From Streptomyces aureoverticillatus (GTDB taxonomy: Bacteria; Actinomycetota; Actinomycetes; Streptomycetales; Streptomycetaceae), in NCBI RefSeq assembly GCF_014649395.1, contig NZ_BMSY01000026.1:1-42080 (forward strand): DNA of 42,080 nucleotides, written 5' to 3'. Below are positions 23,945 to 31,238 of the stretch, piece after piece. Under the pieces are notes generated by a model. It saw only the letters and a program-made list of their open reading frames with translations. It was not told the DNA's origin and did not search any database. How positions within the stretch are numbered: position 1 is the first letter of the stretch; each line of letters begins with the position of its first letter. A program made the position numbers and the translations under genes.

Positions 23945-25084
23945 ATGACGGGACAGCGCACACCCACGCCTTCCGAACACGCGGCCAATCACCTCGTCCG
24001 GGCGGCTGTCACCGCACCCTCGCTGCACAACTCCCAGCCCTGGCTGTTCGCCTACTCCGACAGTCGGGTCCTGTTGTACGCGGACGACACGCGGCGGTTG
24101 CCCCTGGCCGACCCCCGGGGAAGACAGCAGGTGATCAGCTGTGGCGCTGCCCTGTTCAACCTCCGCCTCGCCATGCGGCATCTCGGGTTCCGGCCGACGG
24201 TCCGGTTCTTCCCCGACACACCGGAGTACGTGCCGCTCGTACAAGTGGAGTGGGGAGCCTACGCACGAATGACGTCCGACGAGACGCTGATGCACCGTTC
24301 GATGCGACGGCGCCACACACACCGCGGCCCCTTCCAGGCGGCCTCCGTGCCCGCATCTCTGATCGAGGCACTCAGGCAACAGGCCCACGCAGAGGGCGCG
24401 GGCCTGTGCGCCATGGACGACCCCACCTCACAGCTACGGCTCGCCGCACTGGTCCGTGAGGCCGAGCAACTCAGGCGGAACACCCCGGCGTACACCGCCG
24501 AACTGAACCGCTGGACGCGCGTGGGCGACGCACCGCGCGACGACGGGGTGCCAGCCGAGGCCTGCGCGTTCCATCCGGACTGCACGGCTCTGGCCGGTCG
24601 TGACTTCACCGGTCTCACGCGTCATCCCGACACCGCCGCACCGCCCTGGAAATGGTCGACCCGCACCGGGATCACGGTGCTGCTCACCACGCCGCACGAC
24701 AGCCGCCAGGACTGGCTGCGGGCGGGCCAGGCCCTGCAGCGCGTCTTGCTGTACGCGGCGGGCCACAACGTCGCGGCAGGGTTCCATACCCAGCCACTGG
24801 AGGTCGCGGACCTGCGGGCCAGGGTACGCGCCACGGTTCCGTCAGGACAGCACCCTCAGATGATCCTGCGTCTTGGGTACACCAACGACCGGGTGCGCAC
24901 GCCACGGCGGCCCGTGACCGACGTGCTGGCCCGCGACAACGGCCTGCGGCCCACCGCGTCGACACCGGCGAGGTGGAGGGAGCCCAGGGGCCCCGCCCGA
25001 GGGTCCAGGAGCCCCGCCCAAGAGGTCACGTGTGCGGCACCACCGCGACCGGGCACGCAGCGTGGTGCAGAACCGCGTGGTTGA
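23945..25084 (+). CDS. Acg-family nitroreductase-like protein (copy 3)
   Basis: 379-aa Acg-type protein. Signature TAPSLHNSQPWLF near the N-terminus, then QQVISCGAALFNLRLAMRHL, RRRHTHRGPF, DWLRAGQALQRVLLYA and QMILRLGYTNDRVRTPRRP. About 50 residues after the family's usual end (RWREPRGPARGSRSPAQ and on) run antisense into the next gene by 59 bp and are probably read-through of a lost stop. The start is uncertain: ATG 23945 has a weak GGAACGG, while an in-frame ATG at 23870 has GAGG too close. Less similar to copies 1 and 2 than these are to each other. Confidence 0.87.
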   Translation: MTGQRTPTPSEHAANHLVRAAVTAPSLHNSQPWLFAYSDSRVLLYADDTRRLPLADPRGRQQVISCGAALFNLRLAMRHLGFRPTVRFFPDTPEYVPLVQVEWGAYARMTSDETLMHRSMRRRHTHRGPFQAASVPASLIEALRQQAHAEGAGLCAMDDPTSQLRLAALVREAEQLRRNTPAYTAELNRWTRVGDAPRDDGVPAEACAFHPDCTALAGRDFTGLTRHPDTAAPPWKWSTRTGITVLLTTPHDSRQDWLRAGQALQRVLLYAAGHNVAAGFHTQPLEVADLRARVRATVPSGQHPQMILRLGYTNDRVRTPRRPVTDVLARDNGLRPTASTPARWREPRGPARGSRSPAQEVTCAAPPRPGTQRGAEPRG

Positions 25085-25904
25085 CCGAACCCAGTTGCAT
25101 GCCGATGTGTCCCTTGCGGCGGCGGGCGCCGACCACGAGCAGGTCGGCGGAGCCCGCGGCAGCGAGCAGCGCGGCACGGGCATGGCCCTCGACGGCGTGC
25201 TTGTGCACGCTCACAGCCGTTCCGTCACGCACCGTCTCACGCAACGCCTCATCCAACTGTCCCTCGGCCCGCATCTGGTGGAAGTCCGTCGCGTCCCCGG
25301 CGAGCGGCACGTCCGGCACCGCATGGGCGGGGCACCGCCAGGCGTGCACGGCACGCAGCGCGGAGCCGCGCGACTCGGCGGCCCGGACGGCAAAGGCCAC
25401 AGCCGGCCCCGCCTCGCGCGCCTCGTCGACGCCGACGACGACCTCGCGGAACCCGCCGTCGCGGTTCCTCTTCCCACCGCGCACGACGATCACGGGTGAC
25501 GGGGCGTGCGCGGCCACCGACAGGCTCACGGAACCCAACAGCAGCGACGCCAACCCGCCCCTGCCCCGGCTGCCCACCACCACGATGGCGCCGGCCGCAC
25601 TCTCTCGGACCATTACGGTCACCGGATCCTCGGCGACGACATCGCCGGAGACTTTCACCGTCGGGGCACGGCGGTGGGCGCGCTCGACGGCTTCGGCGAC
25701 CATGTGGTCGGCGTGCACGGGTGCTGGGCCGCGATGAACGCCGAACGACGGCTTGTGGCCCTCGTACCGCTGCCAGGCAGAGGCGTACACGATCCGCAGC
25801 GGCACACCACGGCGGACCGCCTCACCGGCGGCCCAGTCCACCGCCGCCAGACTCTCCTCGGAACCGTCCGCACCAAGGATCAGCTCTTGCGCCACGGCCC
25901 TCAT
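25026..25904 (-). CDS. Universal stress protein, tandem USP domains (copy 6)
   Basis: 292-aa tandem USP. Domain 1 starts LILGADGSEESLAAVDWAA and holds GSRGRGGLASLLLGS. Domain 2 starts EVVVGVDEAREAGPAVAFAV and ends VNHAVLHHAACPVAVVPH. Closest in the window to the copy at 6294. ATG 25904 directly touches its GAAGGGG, so GTG 25895, nine bases further, may be the real start; the difference is three residues. Its 3' end overlaps the acg copy 3 reading frame by 59 bp. The strongest OsdR-like box pair of the window is 68-104 bp upstream. Confidence 0.92.
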   Translation of the reverse strand: MRAVAQELILGADGSEESLAAVDWAAGEAVRRGVPLRIVYASAWQRYEGHKPSFGVHRGPAPVHADHMVAEAVERAHRRAPTVKVSGDVVAEDPVTVMVRESAAGAIVVVGSRGRGGLASLLLGSVSLSVAAHAPSPVIVVRGGKRNRDGGFREVVVGVDEAREAGPAVAFAVRAAESRGSALRAVHAWRCPAHAVPDVPLAGDATDFHQMRAEGQLDEALRETVRDGTAVSVHKHAVEGHARAALLAAAGSADLLVVGARRRKGHIGMQLGSVNHAVLHHAACPVAVVPHT

Positions 25905-25971
25905 CCCCTTCTCGTCGTCGGGCCCCGTTGTGTGCCCCACCGGTGAGCGGGGTGACGTACTCCAGCGAGGC

Positions 25972-26008
25972 AGAGGCGAGCGGCCCCCGGAAGGGGCCGT
26001 TCGGCCCC
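25972..26008. promoter_or_regulatory. Tandem OsdR/DevR-like boxes between usp copy 6 and the hydrogenase-protease stub
   Basis: GGGGCCGTTCGGCCCC (25993-26008) is the best match in the window, a full inverted repeat around TT. AGAGGCGAGCGGCCCC (25972-25987) is centred 21 bp away with a perfect right half. The pair faces the minus-strand USP and the plus-strand maturation-protease remnant. Confidence 0.65.
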
Positions 26009-26045
26009 TGCGCGGCGCACGTCGGGAATGACCACGGTGAGTGGC

Positions 26046-26346
26046 ATGACGGAGCGCACGCGGATCGCCGTCGTCGGCGTCGGGAACGAGCACCGGCACG
26101 ACGACGGAGTGGGCTGGGCGGTCGTCGGACGCCTGCGGGAGCGCGCCGCGGAGCGTCCCCTGCCGCCGGGGACGACGCTCACCGCCTGTGACGAGGATCC
26201 GGGGCGGATCCTCTCCCTGTGGGTCCACGTCCCCCTGCTCACGCAGGCGCGCCGTCGGCTGCGTGCCCACGGGTCCTGGTCGGCCTCGACGTGTTGCGGG
26301 CGATGGCCGACGCGGTCGCGGGCGAACTCGGGGAGCCCCTGCCCTG
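26046..26346 (+). pseudogene. Truncated hydrogenase maturation protease
   Basis: The frame begins MTERTRIAVVGVGNEHRHDD followed by GVGWAVVGRLRERAAERPLP. This is the N-terminus of the HupD/HycI-type endopeptidase that trims the [NiFe]-hydrogenase large subunit (GxGNxxxxDDGxG is the nickel/active-site segment). Similarity ends after about 57 residues near 26216 (DPGRILSLW). From there to 26346 the family's remaining hundred residues are missing; another frame ends with VLVGLDVLRAMADAVAGELG, which I cannot assign. The usual F/R in GNEFRRDD is H/H here. It matches the collapsed hydrogenase genes at 31239-33402. Confidence 0.75.
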
Positions 26347-26384
26347 AGGGCCATTCGGCCCGGCTTCCAGCGCCGGACGGCCCC
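26347..26384. promoter_or_regulatory. Tandem OsdR/DevR-like boxes upstream of the GNAT/acyl-CoA synthetase gene
   Basis: AGGGCCATTCGGCCCG (26347-26362) and AGCGCCGGACGGCCCC (26369-26384) have centres 22 bp apart and end 90 bp before the ATG at 26475. Confidence 0.55.
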
Positions 26385-26474
26385 CGGGCTCGCCCCGGTC
26401 AGCCACTGCCCGGCGCGGTAGTCCGGCACGACCCTGAAGACGTCAACCGACCGAACACAAGCGCGAGGTACACG

Positions 26475-29282
26475 ATGACCGGCAGCGCAGCTTCCCGAAC
26501 TTCCGTGCCCGCACCGGAGCCCGCACCTGATCCCGCACCCGGCATGGCCCCCGACACCGCGCATGCCCTGCTCGCCGACGGCACCACCGTCCGCATTCGC
26601 CCCGGCGGACCCGCCGATCACGACGCGGTGCTGCGCCTGTACGAAGGCATGTCGCCGGAGCACCTGCGGCTGCGGTTCTTCGTGGCGAGCCACCGGTCAG
26701 CCGAGCAGGCGGCGGCCCGGGTGTCCGGCCGTGCCGTGCCGGGCAGTTCGCGGGGCGTGCGGCCCGGAGGTTCCGGGTACCGCGCGCTGCTCGCCGAGCA
26801 CGACGGCCACCTCATCGGGATCGCCGAGTACGAGATCACGAGCCCGGACGTCATCGATACAGGAATCGTCACGGCCGACATCGCGCTGGCCGTCAACGAC
26901 CACTGGCACCACCGTGGCGTCGGCACCCTCCTCCTGGAGCACCTGGTGTCCGCGGCACGCGCCGCCGGAATCACCGCGTTTACCGCCGACGCGCTCGCCG
27001 AGAACCACGAGGTCCTGAAGGTCTTCGCCGACCTCGGCCTGAGCACGGCCCGCCACTTCGACGGCACCGAGGTGCGGTGCGTCGTCCAACTCGCGCAGAG
27101 CGACAGCTACTTGACATCTGTGGACTTTCGGGGCCGTACCGCCGGCGTGGCGAGCCTGCGGCCGCTGCTGCGTCCCGAGTCGGTCGTCGTCATCGGGGCG
27201 GGCCGCAAGCCGGGCTCGGTCGGCCGGGCCGTCCTGCGCAACCTGTGCACCGGAGGCTTCACCGGCCGCCTGTTCGCCGTGAACCCGAACGCCGCCACCG
27301 TCCTCGGCATCCACGCCCACCCCGACCTCGCCGCCTTGCCGCAGGTACCAGAACTCGCGGTGCTCGCCGTGCCCGCGGCCCAGGTACCGGCGGCTGCCGA
27401 GGAGTGCGGCAAGCTCGGTGTGGCCGCCCTGCTCACCGTCTCCGCCGGCCTCGACGCCGCCCAGGCGCGGGCGCTGCTCGACACCTGCCGGGCCCACGGG
27501 ATGCGCCTGGTCGGCCCCAACTGCCTCGGTCTCGCCAACACGGAGCCGGACGTACGCCTGGACGCGACGTTCGCCGCCGCGCACCCGCAGCCGGGCACGG
27601 CGGGGGTCGCCGTGCAGTCCGGGGGTGTGGGCATCGCGCTGCTCAGCGGGCTGGCCCGACTGGGCGTGGGCGTGTCCAGCTTCGTGTCGCTGGGCGACAA
27701 GTACGACGTCAGCGGCAACGACCTGCTCCAGTGGTGGGAGTGCGACGGGCGCACCGACCTGGCTCTGCTGCACCTGGAGTCGTTCGGCAATCCCCGCGCC
27801 TTCGCGCGCACAGCACGGCGCGTCACCCGGCGGATGCCCATTCTGACGGTCGACGCGGGCCGTACCGAGGCCGGGCGGGCGGCGGCCGCCTCGCACACGT
27901 CGGCCGCCGCCACGCCGACCATGACGCGCCAGGCCCTCTTCCGGCAGGCCGGCATCACCGCCACCCGCTCGGTCGGCGAACTCCTGGAAACCGCCGCCCT
28001 GTTGCACAGCCAGCCGCTGCCCGCCGGGGCGCGCGTCGCCGTGGTGACCAACGCGGGCGGCGTCGGGGTGCTCACGGCCGACGCCTGCACCGAAGCGGGA
28101 CTGACTCTGCCGCCGCTCGGCACCGACCTCGTCGACGACGTCCTCGCCGTCCTGCCCGAAGGGGCCACCGCCACCAATCCCGTCGACGCCACCGCGGCCG
28201 TCAGCGAGGAGCAACTGCGCGCCTGTGTGCGCCTCCTCGCCGCGAGCGGCCGCGTCGACGCGGTCCTGGTGGCGCTCGTACCCACCGCGGTCGCCGCGGC
28301 TACCGGCGACGCGCTGGTCCGGTCCCTCACCCACACCCCGGACCGGCGCCGTGACCGGCCGGTCGCCGCGGTCCTGCTCGACCAGGACCTGCCGGTGCGG
28401 CTACTGCCCGCCGAGGAAGGCGCAGTTCCCGCCTACGCCGACCCGCAGGCGGCCGCCCGCGCTCTCGCCCACGCCGCCGCACGCACCCGCTGGCTCGCCC
28501 AGCCGTCCGGCACCGTGCCCGATCTCGACGGCGTCGACCCGGCCCGAGCACACACGGCCGTCGAGACCTACCTGGATCGGCACCCGGAGGGCGGCTGGCT
28601 CGGCCCGCGCGAGTGCGCCGAGCTCCTGGACGCCTACGGCATCCGCCAGCTTCCCTGGGCCTGGGCCGAGACCGAGGACGACGCGGTGCTCGCCGCCGAA
28701 CGCCTCAAGGGCCCCGACGGACTCGTCGTGCTCAAGGCCCACTGGCCCGGTCTGCTGCACAAGAGCCAGGAACACGCGCTCCACCTCGACCTGCGCGGTG
28801 ACGCCCAGGTCCGGGCCGCCTACCGGGACTTCGAGGTGCGCTTCGGCCACCTGATGACGGGCGTGGTCGTGCAGCCGCTCGCCCCGCGCGGCGTCGAACT
28901 GTTCGCCGGTGTCGTCCAGGACGAGATCTTCGGCCCTCTGGTGCTGTTCGGGCACGGCGGCACAGCCACCGAGGTGCTCGCCGACCACGCGGCCCGTCTC
29001 GCACCGCTCACCGACCACGACGTCCACGAACTGATCACCTCGCCCCGCTGCGCGCCGCTGCTCTTCGGCGGCGGAGGCGACGGGCCGGTCGACCTCGGAG
29101 GGGTCGAGCAACTGCTGCTGCGGCTCTCACGACTGGCGAGCGACCTGCCGCAGCTCGCCGAGGCCGACCTCAACCCGGTCCTCGCCCGGCCGGAGCGGAT
29201 CACCGCACTCGACGTGCGCGTGCGCGTACTGCCACGCCGGGCCCAGGACCCCTATCTGCGACAACTGCGGCGGCTCCGCTGA
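26475..29282 (+). CDS. GNAT acetyltransferase fused to ADP-forming acyl-CoA synthetase (Pat/ACD type)
   Basis: 935-aa protein. Residues 1-30 are Pro/Ala rich. A GNAT domain follows (about 31-195) with acetyl-CoA motif DHWHHRGVGTLLLEHLV. Next is an ADP-forming acyl-CoA synthetase body: CoA-binding Rossmann part (SVVVIGAGRKPGSVGRAVLR), the domain with H474 in AASHTSAAATP, and a C-terminal ATP-grasp part (KAHWPGLLHKSQ, QDEIFGPLVLFGHGG, LAEADLNPVLA). GNAT-first order is that of Streptomyces PatA-type protein acetyltransferases. H474 aligns with the phosphorylated His of active ACDs, so ATP formation from acetyl-CoA or acyl-CoA is possible besides lysine acetylation. GAGG precedes the ATG; a CBS-BON gene follows after 40 bp. 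Confidence 0.9.
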   Translation: MTGSAASRTSVPAPEPAPDPAPGMAPDTAHALLADGTTVRIRPGGPADHDAVLRLYEGMSPEHLRLRFFVASHRSAEQAAARVSGRAVPGSSRGVRPGGSGYRALLAEHDGHLIGIAEYEITSPDVIDTGIVTADIALAVNDHWHHRGVGTLLLEHLVSAARAAGITAFTADALAENHEVLKVFADLGLSTARHFDGTEVRCVVQLAQSDSYLTSVDFRGRTAGVASLRPLLRPESVVVIGAGRKPGSVGRAVLRNLCTGGFTGRLFAVNPNAATVLGIHAHPDLAALPQVPELAVLAVPAAQVPAAAEECGKLGVAALLTVSAGLDAAQARALLDTCRAHGMRLVGPNCLGLANTEPDVRLDATFAAAHPQPGTAGVAVQSGGVGIALLSGLARLGVGVSSFVSLGDKYDVSGNDLLQWWECDGRTDLALLHLESFGNPRAFARTARRVTRRMPILTVDAGRTEAGRAAAASHTSAAATPTMTRQALFRQAGITATRSVGELLETAALLHSQPLPAGARVAVVTNAGGVGVLTADACTEAGLTLPPLGTDLVDDVLAVLPEGATATNPVDATAAVSEEQLRACVRLLAASGRVDAVLVALVPTAVAAATGDALVRSLTHTPDRRRDRPVAAVLLDQDLPVRLLPAEEGAVPAYADPQAAARALAHAAARTRWLAQPSGTVPDLDGVDPARAHTAVETYLDRHPEGGWLGPRECAELLDAYGIRQLPWAWAETEDDAVLAAERLKGPDGLVVLKAHWPGLLHKSQEHALHLDLRGDAQVRAAYRDFEVRFGHLMTGVVVQPLAPRGVELFAGVVQDEIFGPLVLFGHGGTATEVLADHAARLAPLTDHDVHELITSPRCAPLLFGGGGDGPVDLGGVEQLLLRLSRLASDLPQLAEADLNPVLARPERITALDVRVRVLPRRAQDPYLRQLRRLR

Positions 29283-29322
29283 AGCCCCTGAAGACGCCGA
29301 GCCCACCGAGGAGGAGAAGGAC

Positions 29323-30054
29323 ATGAAGCACCGCAAGGTCGGCACCGTGATGGCGACCGACGTCGTCCAGGCCACGTACGACACCCCCTTCAAAGAGGTC
29401 GCCCGGCTCCTCGACCGGCACCGCATCAGCGGACTGCCGGTGGTGGACGACGAGCAGTACGTCATCGGGGTGCTCTCCGAGACAGACCTCATGGTCCGTC
29501 AGGCCGAGGCCGAGGACCCCTACGCGCCGACACGGGCCGGTCGCTGGCGGAAGCTGCTTCCCGGCGCACGCAAGCGGACGGCGAAGGCTCACGCCCGTAC
29601 CGCCGGCCAACTCATGTCGCAGCCCGCCGTCACCGTGCACGCCGAGGACACCATCGCCGAAGCCGCCCGCACCATGGCCAAGCACCGCGTCGAACGGCTG
29701 CCCGTCGTGGACGAGGAAGAACGACTCGTCGGCATCGTCACGCGCCGGGACCTGCTCCAGGTGTTCCTGCGACCCGACGCGGAAATCCGCAACGACGTCG
29801 TCGACGAAGTCCTCGTCCAGACGCTGTGGCTCGCGCCGCAGGCCATCGCCGTGGAAGTCCTCGACGGCGTGGTGACACTGCACGGCCAACTCGAGCGGCG
29901 CAGCGACATACCCATCGCCGTCCGGATGACCCGTCAGATCGACGGCGTGGTCGCGGTCGTCGACAAGCTCCGCTACCGCCTGGACGACTCCCACCTGCGG
30001 CCCTCGGACGAGGCACTGCACGGCGTCGCCGACGACTGGCTGCGCAGACTGTGA
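29323..30054 (+). CDS. CBS-CBS-BON domain protein (copy 2)
   Basis: 243 aa. CBS 1 (about residues 5-62: VGTVMATDVVQATYDTPF to GVLSETDLMVRQ), a basic linker (KLLPGARKRTAKAHAR), CBS 2 (about 98-152: AGQLMSQPAVTVHAEDT to GIVTRRDLLQVFL), BON at about 165-225 (VEVLDGVVTLHGQLERRSD). GGAGGAGAAGG before the ATG. It differs from the other two copies by the longer linker and the absent cNMP-domain partner. Probably co-transcribed with the acetyltransferase/acyl-CoA synthetase, so adenylate binding by the CBS pair could report energy charge to that system; this link is inference. Confidence 0.9.
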   Translation: MKHRKVGTVMATDVVQATYDTPFKEVARLLDRHRISGLPVVDDEQYVIGVLSETDLMVRQAEAEDPYAPTRAGRWRKLLPGARKRTAKAHARTAGQLMSQPAVTVHAEDTIAEAARTMAKHRVERLPVVDEEERLVGIVTRRDLLQVFLRPDAEIRNDVVDEVLVQTLWLAPQAIAVEVLDGVVTLHGQLERRSDIPIAVRMTRQIDGVVAVVDKLRYRLDDSHLRPSDEALHGVADDWLRRL

Positions 30055-30067
30055 GCGGGGCACGGCC

Positions 30068-30388
30068 ATGGCACACACGGTCCGTGTCGCCTACGGGGTC
30101 GACCTACGGATCCACCGCCGAGCCGGTCCGGACCGTCGGCGCCGTGCTCGGCGACGCCGGGCGGGCGGCACTTCCGCCACCGCCCTCCGTACGACGTGTC
30201 GCCCGCAGGCTCGACGCCCGAGGGCAGGTGACCTTCGGAGGGCACTCGACGAGCGGGCCAGTGGCCGTTTCGCCCGGATGATCATGCGGTTCGGCAAGGG
30301 CGGTGACTTCCGCGACTTCGAGGCCGTGTCTGCGTGGGCGCGCGGCATCGCGCGCGAGCCCGGTACCCCCGTGGGCAGAGGAGATTGA
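30068..30388 (+). pseudogene. Flavodoxin-domain (HemG-like) remnant
   Basis: Three pieces of one flavodoxin-domain protein lie in different frames. The first is MAHTVRVAYG; the frame then shifts to GSTYGSTAEPVRTVGAVLGD, the FMN-phosphate loop with a Pro where Ile is usual. About 60 residues are missing. RRLDARGQVTFGGH follows, and the tail RMIMRFGKGGDFRDFEAVSA in the first frame matches the C-terminus of menaquinone-dependent protoporphyrinogen-oxidase-type flavodoxins. The single open frame over the same interval is therefore not a real gene. It lies between the CBS-BON gene and the Rv1733c-like gene. Confidence 0.75.
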
Positions 30389-30392
30389 TGCC

Positions 30393-30974
30393 ATGCCTTC
30401 CCGCCTTCTGTGGTGGCGGCTGCGCCGCAGTCCGCTGCGGCGCCGCTCCGACGTGATCGAGGCGTGGACGGTGCTCGTCGTCGGCGTCGTGCTGTTCGCG
30501 GGCGTTCCCGCCGCGGGCATCGTCGTCGGTGCAGTCGCGCACAACGACGGTGTCGCGACCGCCCGCGCCGAACGCATGGACCGGCATCGGGCTATCGCCG
30601 TGCTCACGGCGAACGCCCCACCGCTGGTGCCCACTGTCGACGGCACAGCGCCCCTGCACCAGGTGGCGGCCCGCTGGACTGCTCCCGACGGCACCCGGCG
30701 CAGCGGCGACGCGCAAGCACCGGCCGGCAGCCGACGCGGTGAACACGTCAACGTGTGGCTGGACGCACGCGGCCGGGTCACCGATGAACCACTCGACGCC
30801 GGGCATGTCGCTCTGAGCGTCGTCGGCGCGTCTGCCGCCGCCGCGGCCGGCACCGCACTGACGGCGCTCATCGTCCTTCGGGCTGTGCGCGCCGTCCTCG
30901 ACAAACGGCGCATGGACGCGTGGGACGACGAGTGGCAGAAGACCGGACCGGAGTGGGGAAGCCGCAGGACCTGA
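30393..30974 (+). CDS. Rv1733c-like membrane protein
   Basis: 193-aa protein with two membrane spans, about residues 24-48 (WTVLVVGVVLFAGVPAAGIV) and 138-165 (VALSVVGASAAAAAGTALTA), a soluble loop between them and a basic N-terminus (LLWWRLRRSPLRRRSDVIEA). This layout and the LxRxSDRxE-like N-terminus are those of the Rv1733c family, whose mycobacterial founder is a DosR-regulon antigen. Function unknown. AGAGGAG lies before the ATG; an upstream in-frame start at 30303 would run through the flavodoxin remnant and is rejected. Confidence 0.82.
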   Translation: MPSRLLWWRLRRSPLRRRSDVIEAWTVLVVGVVLFAGVPAAGIVVGAVAHNDGVATARAERMDRHRAIAVLTANAPPLVPTVDGTAPLHQVAARWTAPDGTRRSGDAQAPAGSRRGEHVNVWLDARGRVTDEPLDAGHVALSVVGASAAAAAGTALTALIVLRAVRAVLDKRRMDAWDDEWQKTGPEWGSRRT

Positions 30975-31084
30975 TCCCCTCGCGCCCAGGTGATAGGTCC
31001 GGCTGGATCCCCCCGGGTTGCCGCACCGCTGAGAAGCCCAGGGGACGTCCGCTACCACCTCGGCGTGGGCTCGCGCCCGTCCGC

Positions 31085-31142
31085 GGGCCCATTCGGCTCG
31101 GGTATCCGCCCCACCGGCTCTCCGCCCGGCCCGAACGGCCCC
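31085..31142. promoter_or_regulatory. Phased OsdR/DevR-like boxes upstream of the hydrogenase remnant operon
   Basis: GGGCCCATTCGGCTCG (31085-31100) and CGGCCCGAACGGCCCC (31127-31142) have centres 42 bp apart. A weak third element, CCGCCCCACCGGCTCT (31106-31121), is exactly midway, giving a 21-bp period. They end 96 bp before the ATG at 31239, in the 264-bp gap 30975-31238, which holds no gene. Confidence 0.55.
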
Positions 31143-31238
31143 TGCCCGGCCGGGGCTGCGCCCTCGACTCTGGTCGTGGATGAACTGCCCGGCGCATGAC
31201 GACGGGACCCTCGAACCACGCGCGGCGAGGAGGATGCC

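Noticed and set aside
26697..28334. 545-codon minus-strand frame opposite the acetyltransferase fusion
   Set aside because: Antisense shadow with no family motif.
30068..30388. 106-aa frame as an intact gene
   Set aside because: Its middle is Arg-rich nonsense between two pieces of a flavodoxin protein that lie in different frames.
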